From JANQMX01 sp965247175 (GTDB lineage: Bacteria > Pseudomonadota > Alphaproteobacteria > Kiloniellales > DSM-21159): a stretch of 64,000 nucleotides of DNA. The DNA is taken from assembly GCA_965247175.1 (NCBI GenBank), contig OZ252006.1, positions 2,356,001 to 2,420,000 of the forward strand, given 5' to 3'. Made by a program: the position numbers and the translations under genes. Each line of letters starts with the position of its first letter. Position 1 is the first letter of the stretch. The notes under the pieces are model-generated. The model made no database searches. It saw only the letters and a program-made list of their open reading frames with translations, and was not told where the DNA came from. Of the stretch, positions 35,659 through 43,906 are shown piece by piece.

Positions 35659-36332
35659 CCGCCGATCCTGCGACCCTTCTGCGGCTGTTGCAGATCTCGG
35701 ACAGCAGCTTTCCCTCCGGCGGCTTCGCATTCTCCAACGGCTTGGAAACGCTGGCCAACGAAGGAGCCGTGAGCGGCGCCGACGACGTCGAGCACTTCAT
35801 TCGCCATCACCTGCTGCCGCGATGGGCCAGCTTGGACCGCTGGTATCTCGTCCGGTCTCATGAAACCGCCGGCGACCTCGAGGCACTCGGCGAGTTGGAC
35901 TGGCTCTACGACTCGCAGAACAGCGTAGAGAGCCTCGCCCTTGCCTCGCGACGCATAGGCCGCGCCACGCTGACCAGTCACTCCCGTATCGGAACGCCAT
36001 GCGCCGACGCCTATTTGAAGATGCTGAACGATGGCCTGGTTCCGGCGCACCAGCCGATCGTTCAGGCATTGGTGGCCAAGGCCCTCGGCCTGCCTCGAGA
36101 CATTGCGGAGCTCTCGGCCGTCTATCAGGTCATGGCGTCCGCGCTATCGGCGGCGCTGCGTCTCGGCAAGGTCGGCTCGCTCAAAGCACAGGTCATACAG
36201 ACGAAGCTCGGGCCGGTCGTTGGCGAACTGATCGCCGCGCCCCTGCCGAGCCTGCCACACGGCTTCATGCCGCTCGCCGATATCGCCGCGATGCGTCACG
36301 GCGATCACGAAACCCGTTTGTTCGCCGCTTAG
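35655..36332 (+). CDS. ureF: Urease accessory protein UreF
   Basis: 225 aa, starting at an ATG overlapping the ureE stop. LLQISDSSFPSGGFAFSNGLE is the UreF hallmark (split at residue ~20), with the helical core FIRHHLLPRWASLD and a C-terminal DIAAMRHGDHETRLF. It acts as GTPase regulator/scaffold in urease activation with UreD and UreG. The next gene starts 14 bp later. Confidence 0.9.
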   Translation: MTADPATLLRLLQISDSSFPSGGFAFSNGLETLANEGAVSGADDVEHFIRHHLLPRWASLDRWYLVRSHETAGDLEALGELDWLYDSQNSVESLALASRRIGRATLTSHSRIGTPCADAYLKMLNDGLVPAHQPIVQALVAKALGLPRDIAELSAVYQVMASALSAALRLGKVGSLKAQVIQTKLGPVVGELIAAPLPSLPHGFMPLADIAAMRHGDHETRLFAA

Positions 36333-36346
36333 ACAAGGAACCGCCC

Positions 36347-37045
36347 ATGCTCCTGACGCCGACGGAAATGGAAAGGCTGACCATCTACACCGCCGCCGAG
36401 CTGGCGCGGCGGCGGCGGCAGAAGGGCCTCAAGCTGAACTTCCCAGAGGCCACTGCGATCATCAGCGACGAGATCCTCGAAGGCGCGCGTGAAGGCCGCA
36501 GTGTCGCGGAGCTGATCTCTTTCGGATCGACAATCCTCACGACCGAAGACGTCATGCCAGGCATCGCCGAGATGATGCACATGATCCAGGTCGAGGCCAC
36601 TTTCCCGGACGGCACCAAGCTGGTCACCGTGCACGATCCGATCCGTCCCGGCCCCGGTGCCGACACCGCCGACATGACTGCACCCGGCACCATCGCGGCC
36701 CTGGATGGGACGATCGAGCTGAACGCCGGCCGGTCCAAGACCACGATCGCGGTTCTCAACACGGGCGACCGGCCCGTCCAGATCGGCAGCCACTATCATT
36801 TCTTCGAAACCAATCGTGCGCTCGACTTCGACCGCGCAGCCGCCTTCGGCAAACGCCTCGACATCCCTGCCGGTACGGCCGTCCGCTTCGAGCCTGGCCA
36901 AAGCAAAGAGGTGACGTTGGTTCCCTTTGGCGGTCACGGCCGGGTCGGCGGCCTCAACGCACTGACCGATGGGGACACGACCAGTGGAGAGGCCAAGGAA
37001 GCGGCCCTGTCGCGCGCGCGTGCAGCCGGGTTCAAGGGGGCCTGA
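36347..37045 (+). CDS. ureAB: Fused urease gamma-beta subunit
   Basis: 232 aa from the ATG at 36347; the open frame extends upstream through ureF in another reading. Residues 1-100 are UreA (MLLTPTEMERLTIYTAAELA; EDVMPGIAEMM; VTVHDPI). Residues ~115-215 are UreB (ALDGTIELNAGRSKTTIAVLN; DRPVQIGSHYHFFETN; FGGHGRVGGLNALTDG). Gamma and beta are separate in most alphaproteobacteria and fused in Helicobacter UreA and some second-copy ureases. It assembles with UreC. Confidence 0.92.
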   Translation: MLLTPTEMERLTIYTAAELARRRRQKGLKLNFPEATAIISDEILEGAREGRSVAELISFGSTILTTEDVMPGIAEMMHMIQVEATFPDGTKLVTVHDPIRPGPGADTADMTAPGTIAALDGTIELNAGRSKTTIAVLNTGDRPVQIGSHYHFFETNRALDFDRAAAFGKRLDIPAGTAVRFEPGQSKEVTLVPFGGHGRVGGLNALTDGDTTSGEAKEAALSRARAAGFKGA

Positions 37046-37050
37046 CCGCC

Positions 37051-38763
37051 ATGGCAGAGATGACCCGTGCGGCCTATGCCGCCATGTACGGCCCCACCAC
37101 AGGGGACCTGATTCGTCTCGGCGACACCGAGCTTTGGGCCGAGATCGAGAAAGACCACGCGGTGCCGGGCGATGAGTGCCTGCACGGCGGCGGCAAGACA
37201 TTGCGCGATGGCATGGGTCTGGTCGCCGGCGCCACCAGCCGAGAAGGCGTGCTCGACATGCTGCTGTGCAACGTGGTGGTCATCGATCCCGTCCTCGGTA
37301 TCGTCAAAGGCGACCTCGGCATCAAGGACGGCAAGATCGTCGGGCTCGGCAAGGCCGGCAATCCCGACATCATGGACGGCGTAGACGCAAACCTGCTGGT
37401 CGGCGCCGCCACCACGGTGCGCGATGCCGAAGGTCTGATCGCGACCGCCGGTGCGATCGACGTGCACGTTCACTTCGACAGCGCGCAGCTGGTCGAGCAT
37501 GCCATCAGCTCCGGCATCACGACCATGCTGGGCGGCTCGCTCGGGCCGATCACCGTCGGCATCGACTGCGGTGGTCCCTTTAACGTCGGCAAGATGCTGC
37601 AGGCCGCTGAAGACTGGCCGATGAATTTCGGCTTCCTCGGGCGCGGCAACTCTCACAAACCCGAGTCGCTCGGTGAGCAGCTGGAGGCCGGCTGCCTCGG
37701 GCTCAAGATCCATGAGGACTGGGGCGCCATGCCGGCGGCCATCGACTGCTGTCTGTCGGTCGCCGACGAACTCGACTTCCAGGTGCAGATTCACACCGAT
37801 ACGCTCAACGAAAGCGGCTTCCTCGAGGACACCCTCACCGCCATCGCCGGCCGCGCCATCCACATGTATCACACCGAAGGGGCCGGCGGCGGCCACGCCC
37901 CGGACATCATTCGGGTCGCCGGAGAAGCGCACTGCCTGCCCTCCTCCACCAATCCGACCAACCCCTACACCGTCAACACCTTCGATGAGCACCTGGACAT
38001 GACCATGGTGTGCCATCACCTCAATCCGGCGATTCCCGAGGATGTGGCTTTTGCCGAGAGCCGCATCCGCGCGCAGACGATCGCTGCCGAGGACGTGCTG
38101 CACGACATCGGCGCCATCTCCATGCTCGGCTCCGACAGCCAGGGCATGGGGCGCATCAACGAGGTGATCTGCCGCACCTGGCAGCTTGCCTCCAAGATGA
38201 AGGTCCAGCGCGGACGCTTGCCGGAAGAAACGGCGACGCGCGGCGATAACGCCCGCATCAAGCGCTACATCGCGAAGTACACAATCAACGCCGCCCGCTG
38301 CTTCGGCATCGCCGATCACATCGGCAGCCTCGAAGCGGGCAAGATGGCGGACGTGGTGCTCTGGCGTCCCGCGTTTTTTGGCATCAAGCCGGAGCTGGTC
38401 GTCAAAGGCGGTTTCATCGCCTGGGGCACCATGGGTGACAGCGCGGCGAGCCTGATGACCTGCGAGCCGTTGCAGCTGCGCCCGCAATGGGGCGCCTTTG
38501 GCCGAGCCAAAGAGGCACTCAGCGCCTGCTTCGTCCACCCCTCCGCCATCGCGGGAGGGCGTGCCGCGGAGCTCGGTCTGCGGAAGTCACTTCTCCCCGC
38601 CCAGGGCACCCGGCAGCTGCGCAAGAGCGACATGCTGCACAACGACGCCTGCCCCGATATTCGGGTCGACCCGGCCACCTTCGAGGTCTTCGTCGATGGC
38701 GAGCTCGCGACCTGCGAGCCCGCAACCGAGCTCCCGCTGGCCCAGAGGTACATGCTGAGATGA
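37051..38763 (+). CDS. ureC: Urease alpha subunit (divergent UreC)
   Basis: 570 aa. All catalytic residues are present: H139/H141 (IDVHVHF), K219 to be carbamylated and H221 (LGLKIHEDWG), H248 (QIHTDTLNES), H274 (YHTEGAGGGHAPD), flap C321/H322 (VCHHLNP) and D362 (GSDSQGMGR). Departures from the usual enzyme: the GGGTGPAxG loop reads GGSLGPITVG and the following loop is three residues shorter; the Ala after SDSQ is Gly; the late GDxNASI block reads GDSAASLMT. It hydrolyses urea to ammonia and carbamate with two Ni2+. A related substrate cannot be excluded. Confidence 0.92.
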   Translation: MAEMTRAAYAAMYGPTTGDLIRLGDTELWAEIEKDHAVPGDECLHGGGKTLRDGMGLVAGATSREGVLDMLLCNVVVIDPVLGIVKGDLGIKDGKIVGLGKAGNPDIMDGVDANLLVGAATTVRDAEGLIATAGAIDVHVHFDSAQLVEHAISSGITTMLGGSLGPITVGIDCGGPFNVGKMLQAAEDWPMNFGFLGRGNSHKPESLGEQLEAGCLGLKIHEDWGAMPAAIDCCLSVADELDFQVQIHTDTLNESGFLEDTLTAIAGRAIHMYHTEGAGGGHAPDIIRVAGEAHCLPSSTNPTNPYTVNTFDEHLDMTMVCHHLNPAIPEDVAFAESRIRAQTIAAEDVLHDIGAISMLGSDSQGMGRINEVICRTWQLASKMKVQRGRLPEETATRGDNARIKRYIAKYTINAARCFGIADHIGSLEAGKMADVVLWRPAFFGIKPELVVKGGFIAWGTMGDSAASLMTCEPLQLRPQWGAFGRAKEALSACFVHPSAIAGGRAAELGLRKSLLPAQGTRQLRKSDMLHNDACPDIRVDPATFEVFVDGELATCEPATELPLAQRYMLR

Positions 38764-39422
38764 CGTCCGCTGCAATGAACGAGACAGCACCGAGTGCGGC
38801 ACGCATCGGAATCGGCGGCCCCGTCGGCTCCGGCAAGACGGCTCTGATCGAGTGTCTCATTCCGCGCTTTCAGGCTGCCGGCATCAACCTTGCCGTCATC
38901 ACCAACGATCTGGTCACCAAAGAGGATGCCGAGCGGCTGCGCCACAGCGGCCTGATCGACCCACGTCGTGTCAAGGCGGTCGAGGCCGGCGCCTGCCCGC
39001 ACACCGTTATCCGGGAAGACCCGACCTTGAACATCGCCGCCGCGGAGGAATGCGAAGCGAGCTTCCCCGGCCTGGACCTTACGATCATCGAGTCCGGCGG
39101 TGACAATCTCGCTTCAACCTTCTCCCTCGATCTTGTCGACTGGTGGATGTTCGTCATCGACGTCGCCCAAGGCGACGACATTCCACGCAAGCGTGGCCCC
39201 GCGATCCTCCAGGCCGACCTTCTGGTCATCAACAAGATCGACTTGGCCCCCTACGTCGGTGTCGATGCCGATGCCGTGCTCGCGGAAGCGACGGAAATCC
39301 GCGGCAGCAGGCCGACGATCGCCTGCCGCTGTCGCGGCTTCGGCGACGACCCGGGCCTCGCCGCCATCGTCGAGACGATCTATCGGGACGTTCTATTTAC
39401 CGCCAGCGAGGCGGCGGAATGA
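38760..39422 (+). CDS. ureG: Urease accessory GTPase UreG
   Basis: 220 aa; the ATG at 38760 overlaps the ureC stop (ATGA); an internal ATG at 38775 is possible. P-loop GIGGPVGSGKTALIE, metal-binding CPH in EAGACPHTVIRED, ESGGDNLASTFS and the guanine-specificity motif VINKIDLAPYVG are all intact. It hydrolyses GTP during nickel insertion. It overlaps ureD by 4 bp. Confidence 0.95.
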   Translation: MTSAAMNETAPSAARIGIGGPVGSGKTALIECLIPRFQAAGINLAVITNDLVTKEDAERLRHSGLIDPRRVKAVEAGACPHTVIREDPTLNIAAAEECEASFPGLDLTIIESGGDNLASTFSLDLVDWWMFVIDVAQGDDIPRKRGPAILQADLLVINKIDLAPYVGVDADAVLAEATEIRGSRPTIACRCRGFGDDPGLAAIVETIYRDVLFTASEAAE

Positions 39423-40312
39423 ACCTGACGGCACCGCTGAAACTGCACGAGCCGCCGGCGGAGGCAAAAGCCGAGCGTCGCCGTGTCGCGGCCGCCCTCA
39501 CTTTTCGCCGCAGCGGCCGCCGCAGCTTCCTGGCACGGCAATACACGCCGCATCCCTTCCACATAACGAGGCCTTTCCATCTCGAGGGCGATCCGGATGG
39601 CATGGCGACTCTGTATCTTCAGTCTTCTTCAGGCGGTCTCTACGGCGACGACGATCTCAGCCTGCAGATCGCGGTGAAGCGCGGGGCGAGGGCCCACGTC
39701 ACCACGCAGGCCTCTACCATCGTGCACGCCGGCCGTGGGGGCACGACACGTCATGACGTGGAACTTGACTGCGCACCGGACAGCCTTCTCGAGTATCTGC
39801 CGGACCCACTCATTCTCTTTGCCGACGCCAGCCTGCGAAGCAGCCTGCTGGTCGAAGTCGACAGAGGCGCCAGCCTGATCTTCAGCGACGCCTTTCTCGC
39901 GCATGACCCGAAGCACCGGGACGCGGCCTTCGCGCTTTTCGAGAACGACATCGAGATTCGCCGCAAGGGAGAGGCGCGCCCGATCCTGATCGATCGCATG
40001 CGGCTATCGCGATCGAGTTGGCCACCGGCCGCTCTGGAGAACGCAGGTCGCTACGCCTGTCACGGCAGCCTTTGCCTGCTGTTCGACGGCGCCAGTGCCG
40101 AGGCCGCATCGGCCATCAAACGGAGCCTCGCCGACGCCGGGCTCGAACGCCCCGTCTGCTACAGCGGCATCAATCCACTGCCGGAACGGGGCCTCGTCTG
40201 GGCGCGCTTCCTCTGTCGCGACGGCGTCAGCCTCTCCAAGGCGTTGCAGGCCGCCTGGCGCGGCGCCCGCCTCGCGCTGACCGGCCGCGTGCCGCCGGTC
40301 CGCAACAAGTAG
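39419..40312 (+). CDS. ureD: Urease accessory protein UreD
   Basis: 297 aa from the ATG at 39419 overlapping the ureG stop; the longer open frame is a ureG shadow. Family features: LYLQSSSGGLYGDDDLSLQIAVKRGARAHVTTQAST, read across residues ~65-100, and YLPDPLILFADASLRSSLLVEV. It is a scaffold with UreF/UreG on apourease. Placing ureD last, after ureG, is unusual compared with the common ureD-first order. Confidence 0.9.
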   Translation: MNLTAPLKLHEPPAEAKAERRRVAAALTFRRSGRRSFLARQYTPHPFHITRPFHLEGDPDGMATLYLQSSSGGLYGDDDLSLQIAVKRGARAHVTTQASTIVHAGRGGTTRHDVELDCAPDSLLEYLPDPLILFADASLRSSLLVEVDRGASLIFSDAFLAHDPKHRDAAFALFENDIEIRRKGEARPILIDRMRLSRSSWPPAALENAGRYACHGSLCLLFDGASAEAASAIKRSLADAGLERPVCYSGINPLPERGLVWARFLCRDGVSLSKALQAAWRGARLALTGRVPPVRNK

Positions 40313-40343
40313 CCAAGCCAAGGAAACACTGGGAGGACCTCGC

Positions 40344-40409
40344 ATGTCCAAAGTCCACGAAAGCACCTCAGGCATCGCGCGCAATGAGCGACGGAGGACC
40401 GGGTCGTGA
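40344..40409 (+). CDS. Possible 21-aa leader peptide upstream of the amidase
   Basis: ATG at 40344 preceded by GGGAGG (7-nt spacing), reading MSKVHESTSGIARNERRRTG plus a final Ser, and ending at a TGA that overlaps the amidase GTG start (GTGA). The good ribosome site and perfect overlap suggest translational coupling. The peptide itself resembles nothing I know. It could also be chance. Confidence 0.4.
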   Translation: MSKVHESTSGIARNERRRTGS

Positions 40410-41929
40410 CGCTGCGCAGACCCGCCTTAGACGACATCGTCAGCATCGGAGAGACCTACGGTCTGGACCTGACCGAGGCCGAAGTCGAGCACCTGAAGCC
40501 CATCATCGACAGCGTGATCGCCGGCTACGACGTGCTCGATCAGTATCCCGACCCGCTGCGCGAGGTGACGCCGGCGGTGCGCATTCCGGGTGCCCGTCCG
40601 GAGCCCGAGGACGACCCGCTCAACGGAATCGTGCGGACCTGCAGTATCAGGGCGGCTCCGGAGATCTCCGATGGGCCACTATCAGGGAAGTCCATTGGCG
40701 TGAAAGACACGATCTGTGTCGCCGGTCTCCCGATGACCTGCGCCTCGCGCCTGCTCTACGACTACACCTCTGACATCGACGCCACGGTTGTCGCGCGCAT
40801 CCTCAAGGCCGGCGGCCACATAACGGCCGTTCTGAACACCGACGATTTCGCATTTTCCGGAGGCGGTCACACCAGCGCCTACGGCCCGGGGCGCAATCCG
40901 GTCGACCCGAACCACGCAGCCGGCGGCTCCTCGAACGGCTCGGCGACCGCGCCTGCCAGCGGCCAGGTCGATATCGCCTTGGGTGGCGACCAAGGCGGCT
41001 CTATTCGCATTCCCGCGTCCTTCTCGGGAGTCGTCGGGCACAAGCCGACCCATGGTCTGGTGCCTTACACCGGCATTGTCGGTTTCGACCAGACGATCGA
41101 CCACATCGGCCCCATGGCAAAGACCGTGGAAGACGTCGCGCTGCTGCTCAGCGTGATCGCCGGCCTGGACGACAGCGCGATCGATCCGCGCCAACCCAGC
41201 AGCCTAGAGGTGCCGGACTACGGTGCGGCCCTGACAGGCAGCGTGGCCGGGCTGAAGATCGCTGTCGTCAAAGAGGGCTTCGAGACGGACCAGGCGATGG
41301 ACTCGGTCAACCAAGCCGTTCGGGAAGCTGCCCGGCAACTGGAAGGCCTGGGCGCGGTGGTGCAGGAGGTCTCAATCCCGCAGCACAGCCGCGTGGTGCC
41401 CATCTGGAACTGCATCGCCATCGAAGGCGGCATCGACAGCTTCTATCGCGGGCACACGGCCTACCAGCACAAGGGCTATTACAACCCGCGGCTGATCAGC
41501 GCCATGATGCGCGCGGTCAAGACCAATGCCGGCGACTTCTCGCCCACCGCCAAGCTGGGCGGCATCCTCGGCCATTACATGCGTGAGCAGTATCACGGGG
41601 TCTTCTACGCCCGCGCTCAGAACATGAGCCGCGCTCTGACTGCGGCCTACGACGCAGTCCTGGCCGACGCCGATCTGCTGCTCATGCCGACCACGCCGCA
41701 AACCGCGCACGAGATGCCGGCCATGCCGGAAGACGACCGCACCGAGCACATCAGCCAAGCGCTGAACATGGTGCAGAACACGGCGGCCTTCGATCTCTCA
41801 GGCCATCCCTCGGTATCCGTGCCGGTCAACGGAGTCGGCGGCTTGCCGGTCGGCCTGATGCTGACCGGGCGCCACCTCGACGACGCCACGGTTTTGCGCG
41901 CGGCACACGCCTACCAACAAGCCGGATGA
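40406..41929 (+). CDS. Amidase signature family amidase (Rhodococcus-type)
   Basis: 507 aa with a GTG start at 40406 (GGAGG 8 nt upstream). The catalytic Ser-cisSer-Lys set is complete: K100 (SIGVKDTICVAG), the cis-Ser in GGSSNGSA (173-180) and S199 (GGDQGGSIRIPAS). An N-terminal helical extension (~1-65) and the GVVGHKPTHGLVPYTG block match enantioselective amidases that follow nitrile hydratase in Rhodococcus. It hydrolyses carboxamides to acid and ammonia. With amiE and urease it extends the operon's amide range; no nitrile hydratase is present. Confidence 0.88.
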   Translation: MTLRRPALDDIVSIGETYGLDLTEAEVEHLKPIIDSVIAGYDVLDQYPDPLREVTPAVRIPGARPEPEDDPLNGIVRTCSIRAAPEISDGPLSGKSIGVKDTICVAGLPMTCASRLLYDYTSDIDATVVARILKAGGHITAVLNTDDFAFSGGGHTSAYGPGRNPVDPNHAAGGSSNGSATAPASGQVDIALGGDQGGSIRIPASFSGVVGHKPTHGLVPYTGIVGFDQTIDHIGPMAKTVEDVALLLSVIAGLDDSAIDPRQPSSLEVPDYGAALTGSVAGLKIAVVKEGFETDQAMDSVNQAVREAARQLEGLGAVVQEVSIPQHSRVVPIWNCIAIEGGIDSFYRGHTAYQHKGYYNPRLISAMMRAVKTNAGDFSPTAKLGGILGHYMREQYHGVFYARAQNMSRALTAAYDAVLADADLLLMPTTPQTAHEMPAMPEDDRTEHISQALNMVQNTAAFDLSGHPSVSVPVNGVGGLPVGLMLTGRHLDDATVLRAAHAYQQAG

Positions 41930-41981
41930 GAGACCGGAGATCCATCGAACCACGTCAAACGCCACAAGGAGGAACTCGGCA

Positions 41982-43022
41982 ATGTACCACGGAGATATTT
42001 CCAGCAGTAAGGACACGGTCGGCGTCGCCGTCGTGAACTACAAGATGCCCCGGCTGCACACCCGGACCGAGGTTCTGGACAATGCCAAGAACATCGCGGA
42101 GATGCTGAAAGGCATGAAGGTCGGCCTGCCCGGCATGGATCTCGTGATCTTCCCCGAGTACTCGACTCACGGCATCATGTACGATGAGCAGGAGATGTAC
42201 GAGACGGCCTCCGCCTGCCCGGGCGAAGAGACCGAGATCTTCGCGGCTGCCTGCCGTGAGGCAGGGGTTTGGGGCGTGTTCTCCCTGACGGGCGAACGTC
42301 ACGAGGAGCATCCGAACAAGGCCCCCTACAACACCCTCATCCTGATGAACGACAAGGGCGAGATCGTGCAGAAGTACCGCAAGATCATGCCTTGGGTTCC
42401 CATCGAGGGCTGGTATCCCGGCAACTGCACCTATGTCTCCGAGGGCCCGAAAGGCCTGAAGATCAGCCTCATCATCTGCGATGACGGCAACTACCCGGAG
42501 ATCTGGCGCGACTGCGCCATGAAGGGGGCGGAGCTGATCGTGCGCTGCCAGGGCTACATGTATCCCGCCAAGGAGCAGCAGGTGATCATGGCAAAGTCCA
42601 TGGCCTGGGCGAACAACGTTTACGTTGCCGTCGCCAACGCCACCGGCTTCGACGGCGTCTACTCCTACTTCGGGCACTCGGCCATAATCGGTTTCGACGG
42701 CCGTACCCTGGGTGAGTGCGGCGAAGAGGAGATGGGCATCCAGTACGCCCAGATCTCGGTCTCGGCGATCCGTGATGCGCGGACCAACATGCAGTCGCAG
42801 AACCACCTCTTCAAACTGCTGCACCGCGGCTACACGGGCATGATCAACTCCGGCGACGGCGACCGTGGCCTTGCTGCCTGCCCGTACGATTTCTATACGA
42901 AGTGGGCGACTGATCCGGAGGGCACCCGCGAGATGGTCGAGGCCCTGACGCGTAAGACCGTCGGAACCGAGGAATGCCCGATGGAGGGTATCCCGAACCA
43001 GAAGACGGGAACACACCGTTAG
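41982..43022 (+). CDS. amiE: Aliphatic amidase AmiE
   Basis: 346 aa with a strong AGGAGG site. It is very similar to the Pseudomonas enzyme over nearly its whole length (GDISSSKDTVGVAVVNYKMP at residues 4-23, FGHSAIIGFDGRTLGECGEE). Nitrilase-fold catalytic residues align without gaps: E59 (FPEYS), K134 (QKYRKIMPW), E142 (PIEGW) and C166 (IICDDGN). It hydrolyses acetamide, formamide and similar amides to acid and ammonia. In Pseudomonas it is controlled by AmiC/AmiR, which are also present here, but ~12 kb upstream rather than just downstream. Confidence 0.96.
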   Translation: MYHGDISSSKDTVGVAVVNYKMPRLHTRTEVLDNAKNIAEMLKGMKVGLPGMDLVIFPEYSTHGIMYDEQEMYETASACPGEETEIFAAACREAGVWGVFSLTGERHEEHPNKAPYNTLILMNDKGEIVQKYRKIMPWVPIEGWYPGNCTYVSEGPKGLKISLIICDDGNYPEIWRDCAMKGAELIVRCQGYMYPAKEQQVIMAKSMAWANNVYVAVANATGFDGVYSYFGHSAIIGFDGRTLGECGEEEMGIQYAQISVSAIRDARTNMQSQNHLFKLLHRGYTGMINSGDGDRGLAACPYDFYTKWATDPEGTREMVEALTRKTVGTEECPMEGIPNQKTGTHR

Positions 43023-43049
43023 AACTCGCTTCCCTGAGTGCCGACTCGA

Positions 43050-43080
43050 TCCGGTGCGGGGTGCGCGGCCTCGCACCGGA
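43050..43080 (+). other. Strong hairpin between amiE and the AAA+ gene
   Basis: A 12-bp stem (TCCGGTGCGGGG / CCTCGCACCGGA, one G-U pair) with a 7-nt loop, 27 bp after the amiE stop. No T run follows. It probably marks the end of a stable amiE message or attenuates expression of the two following genes. Confidence 0.6.
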
Positions 43081-43097
43081 GCTTTGCAGGAGGATGT

Positions 43098-43895
43098 ATG
43101 TCCCTCGACGACTATTTGATTCGGGAGGAGCCCTACTACCATCCGATCGGCGAAGAGATCGCGCTTTACGAAGCGGCTTATGCCAGTCGCCTGCCGATGA
43201 TGCTGAAGGGCCCGACGGGCTGCGGGAAAACGCGCTTCATCGAGCATATGGCTTGGAAGCTCGGTAAACCCTTGATCACGGTTTCCTGCCACGAGGACAT
43301 GACGGCCTCCGACCTGGTCGGCCGCTATCTCTTGGAGCCGGGCGGCACCGTCTGGCACGACGGCCCGCTGACCCGCGCCGTGCGTCACGGCGCCATCTGT
43401 TATCTCGATGAGATCGTCGAGGCCCGGCAGGACACAACCGTCGTCATCCACTCGCTGACGGATGATCGCCGGGTGCTGCCGCTGGAAAAGAAGAACGAGC
43501 TGGTCACCGCCCATCCCGACTTCCAGATCGCCATCTCCTATAATCCCGGCTACCAGAGCGTGCTCAAGGACTTGAAGGAGTCGACCAAACAACGCTTCTG
43601 CGCCATCGACTTCCACTATCCGGCCGCCGAGACCGAGGCCGAGATCGTCAGCAGAGAAGCCGGCCTCGGCCAGGACTGCGCCGGAAAGCTGGTGCGCATT
43701 GCCGAACGGGCGCGCAATCTGAAAGGCCAAGGTCTGGACGAAGGCGCATCGACCCGCATGCTGATCCACGCCGGCAAGCTGGTGGCCAAGGGCGTGCCGA
43801 TGGGCCAGGCCTGTGAGATCGCTCTGGTCCTTCCCATCACCGACGACCCGGACATGCGTGACGCGCTGTCGCACGCCATCGCGGCCAGCATCTAA
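43098..43895 (+). CDS. cbbQ-like: MoxR/CbbQ-type AAA+ ATPase
   Basis: 265 aa from the ATG at 43098 (CAGGAGG site). Walker A is LKGPTGCGKTRFIE, Walker B is AICYLDEIVEA, and sensor 1 lies in IAISYNPGYQ. It matches CbbQ/NorQ, hexameric ATPases that work with a VWA-domain partner to remodel enzymes (Rubisco activase CbbQO, nitric oxide reductase NorQD). The partner gene follows 11 bp later. In Pseudomonas the amidase operon also has an AAA-type gene (amiB), of a different subfamily. Here the client is probably the urease or an amidase (inference). Confidence 0.88.
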   Translation: MSLDDYLIREEPYYHPIGEEIALYEAAYASRLPMMLKGPTGCGKTRFIEHMAWKLGKPLITVSCHEDMTASDLVGRYLLEPGGTVWHDGPLTRAVRHGAICYLDEIVEARQDTTVVIHSLTDDRRVLPLEKKNELVTAHPDFQIAISYNPGYQSVLKDLKESTKQRFCAIDFHYPAAETEAEIVSREAGLGQDCAGKLVRIAERARNLKGQGLDEGASTRMLIHAGKLVAKGVPMGQACEIALVLPITDDPDMRDALSHAIAASI

Positions 43896-43906
43896 GGGAG
43901 CTGGCC

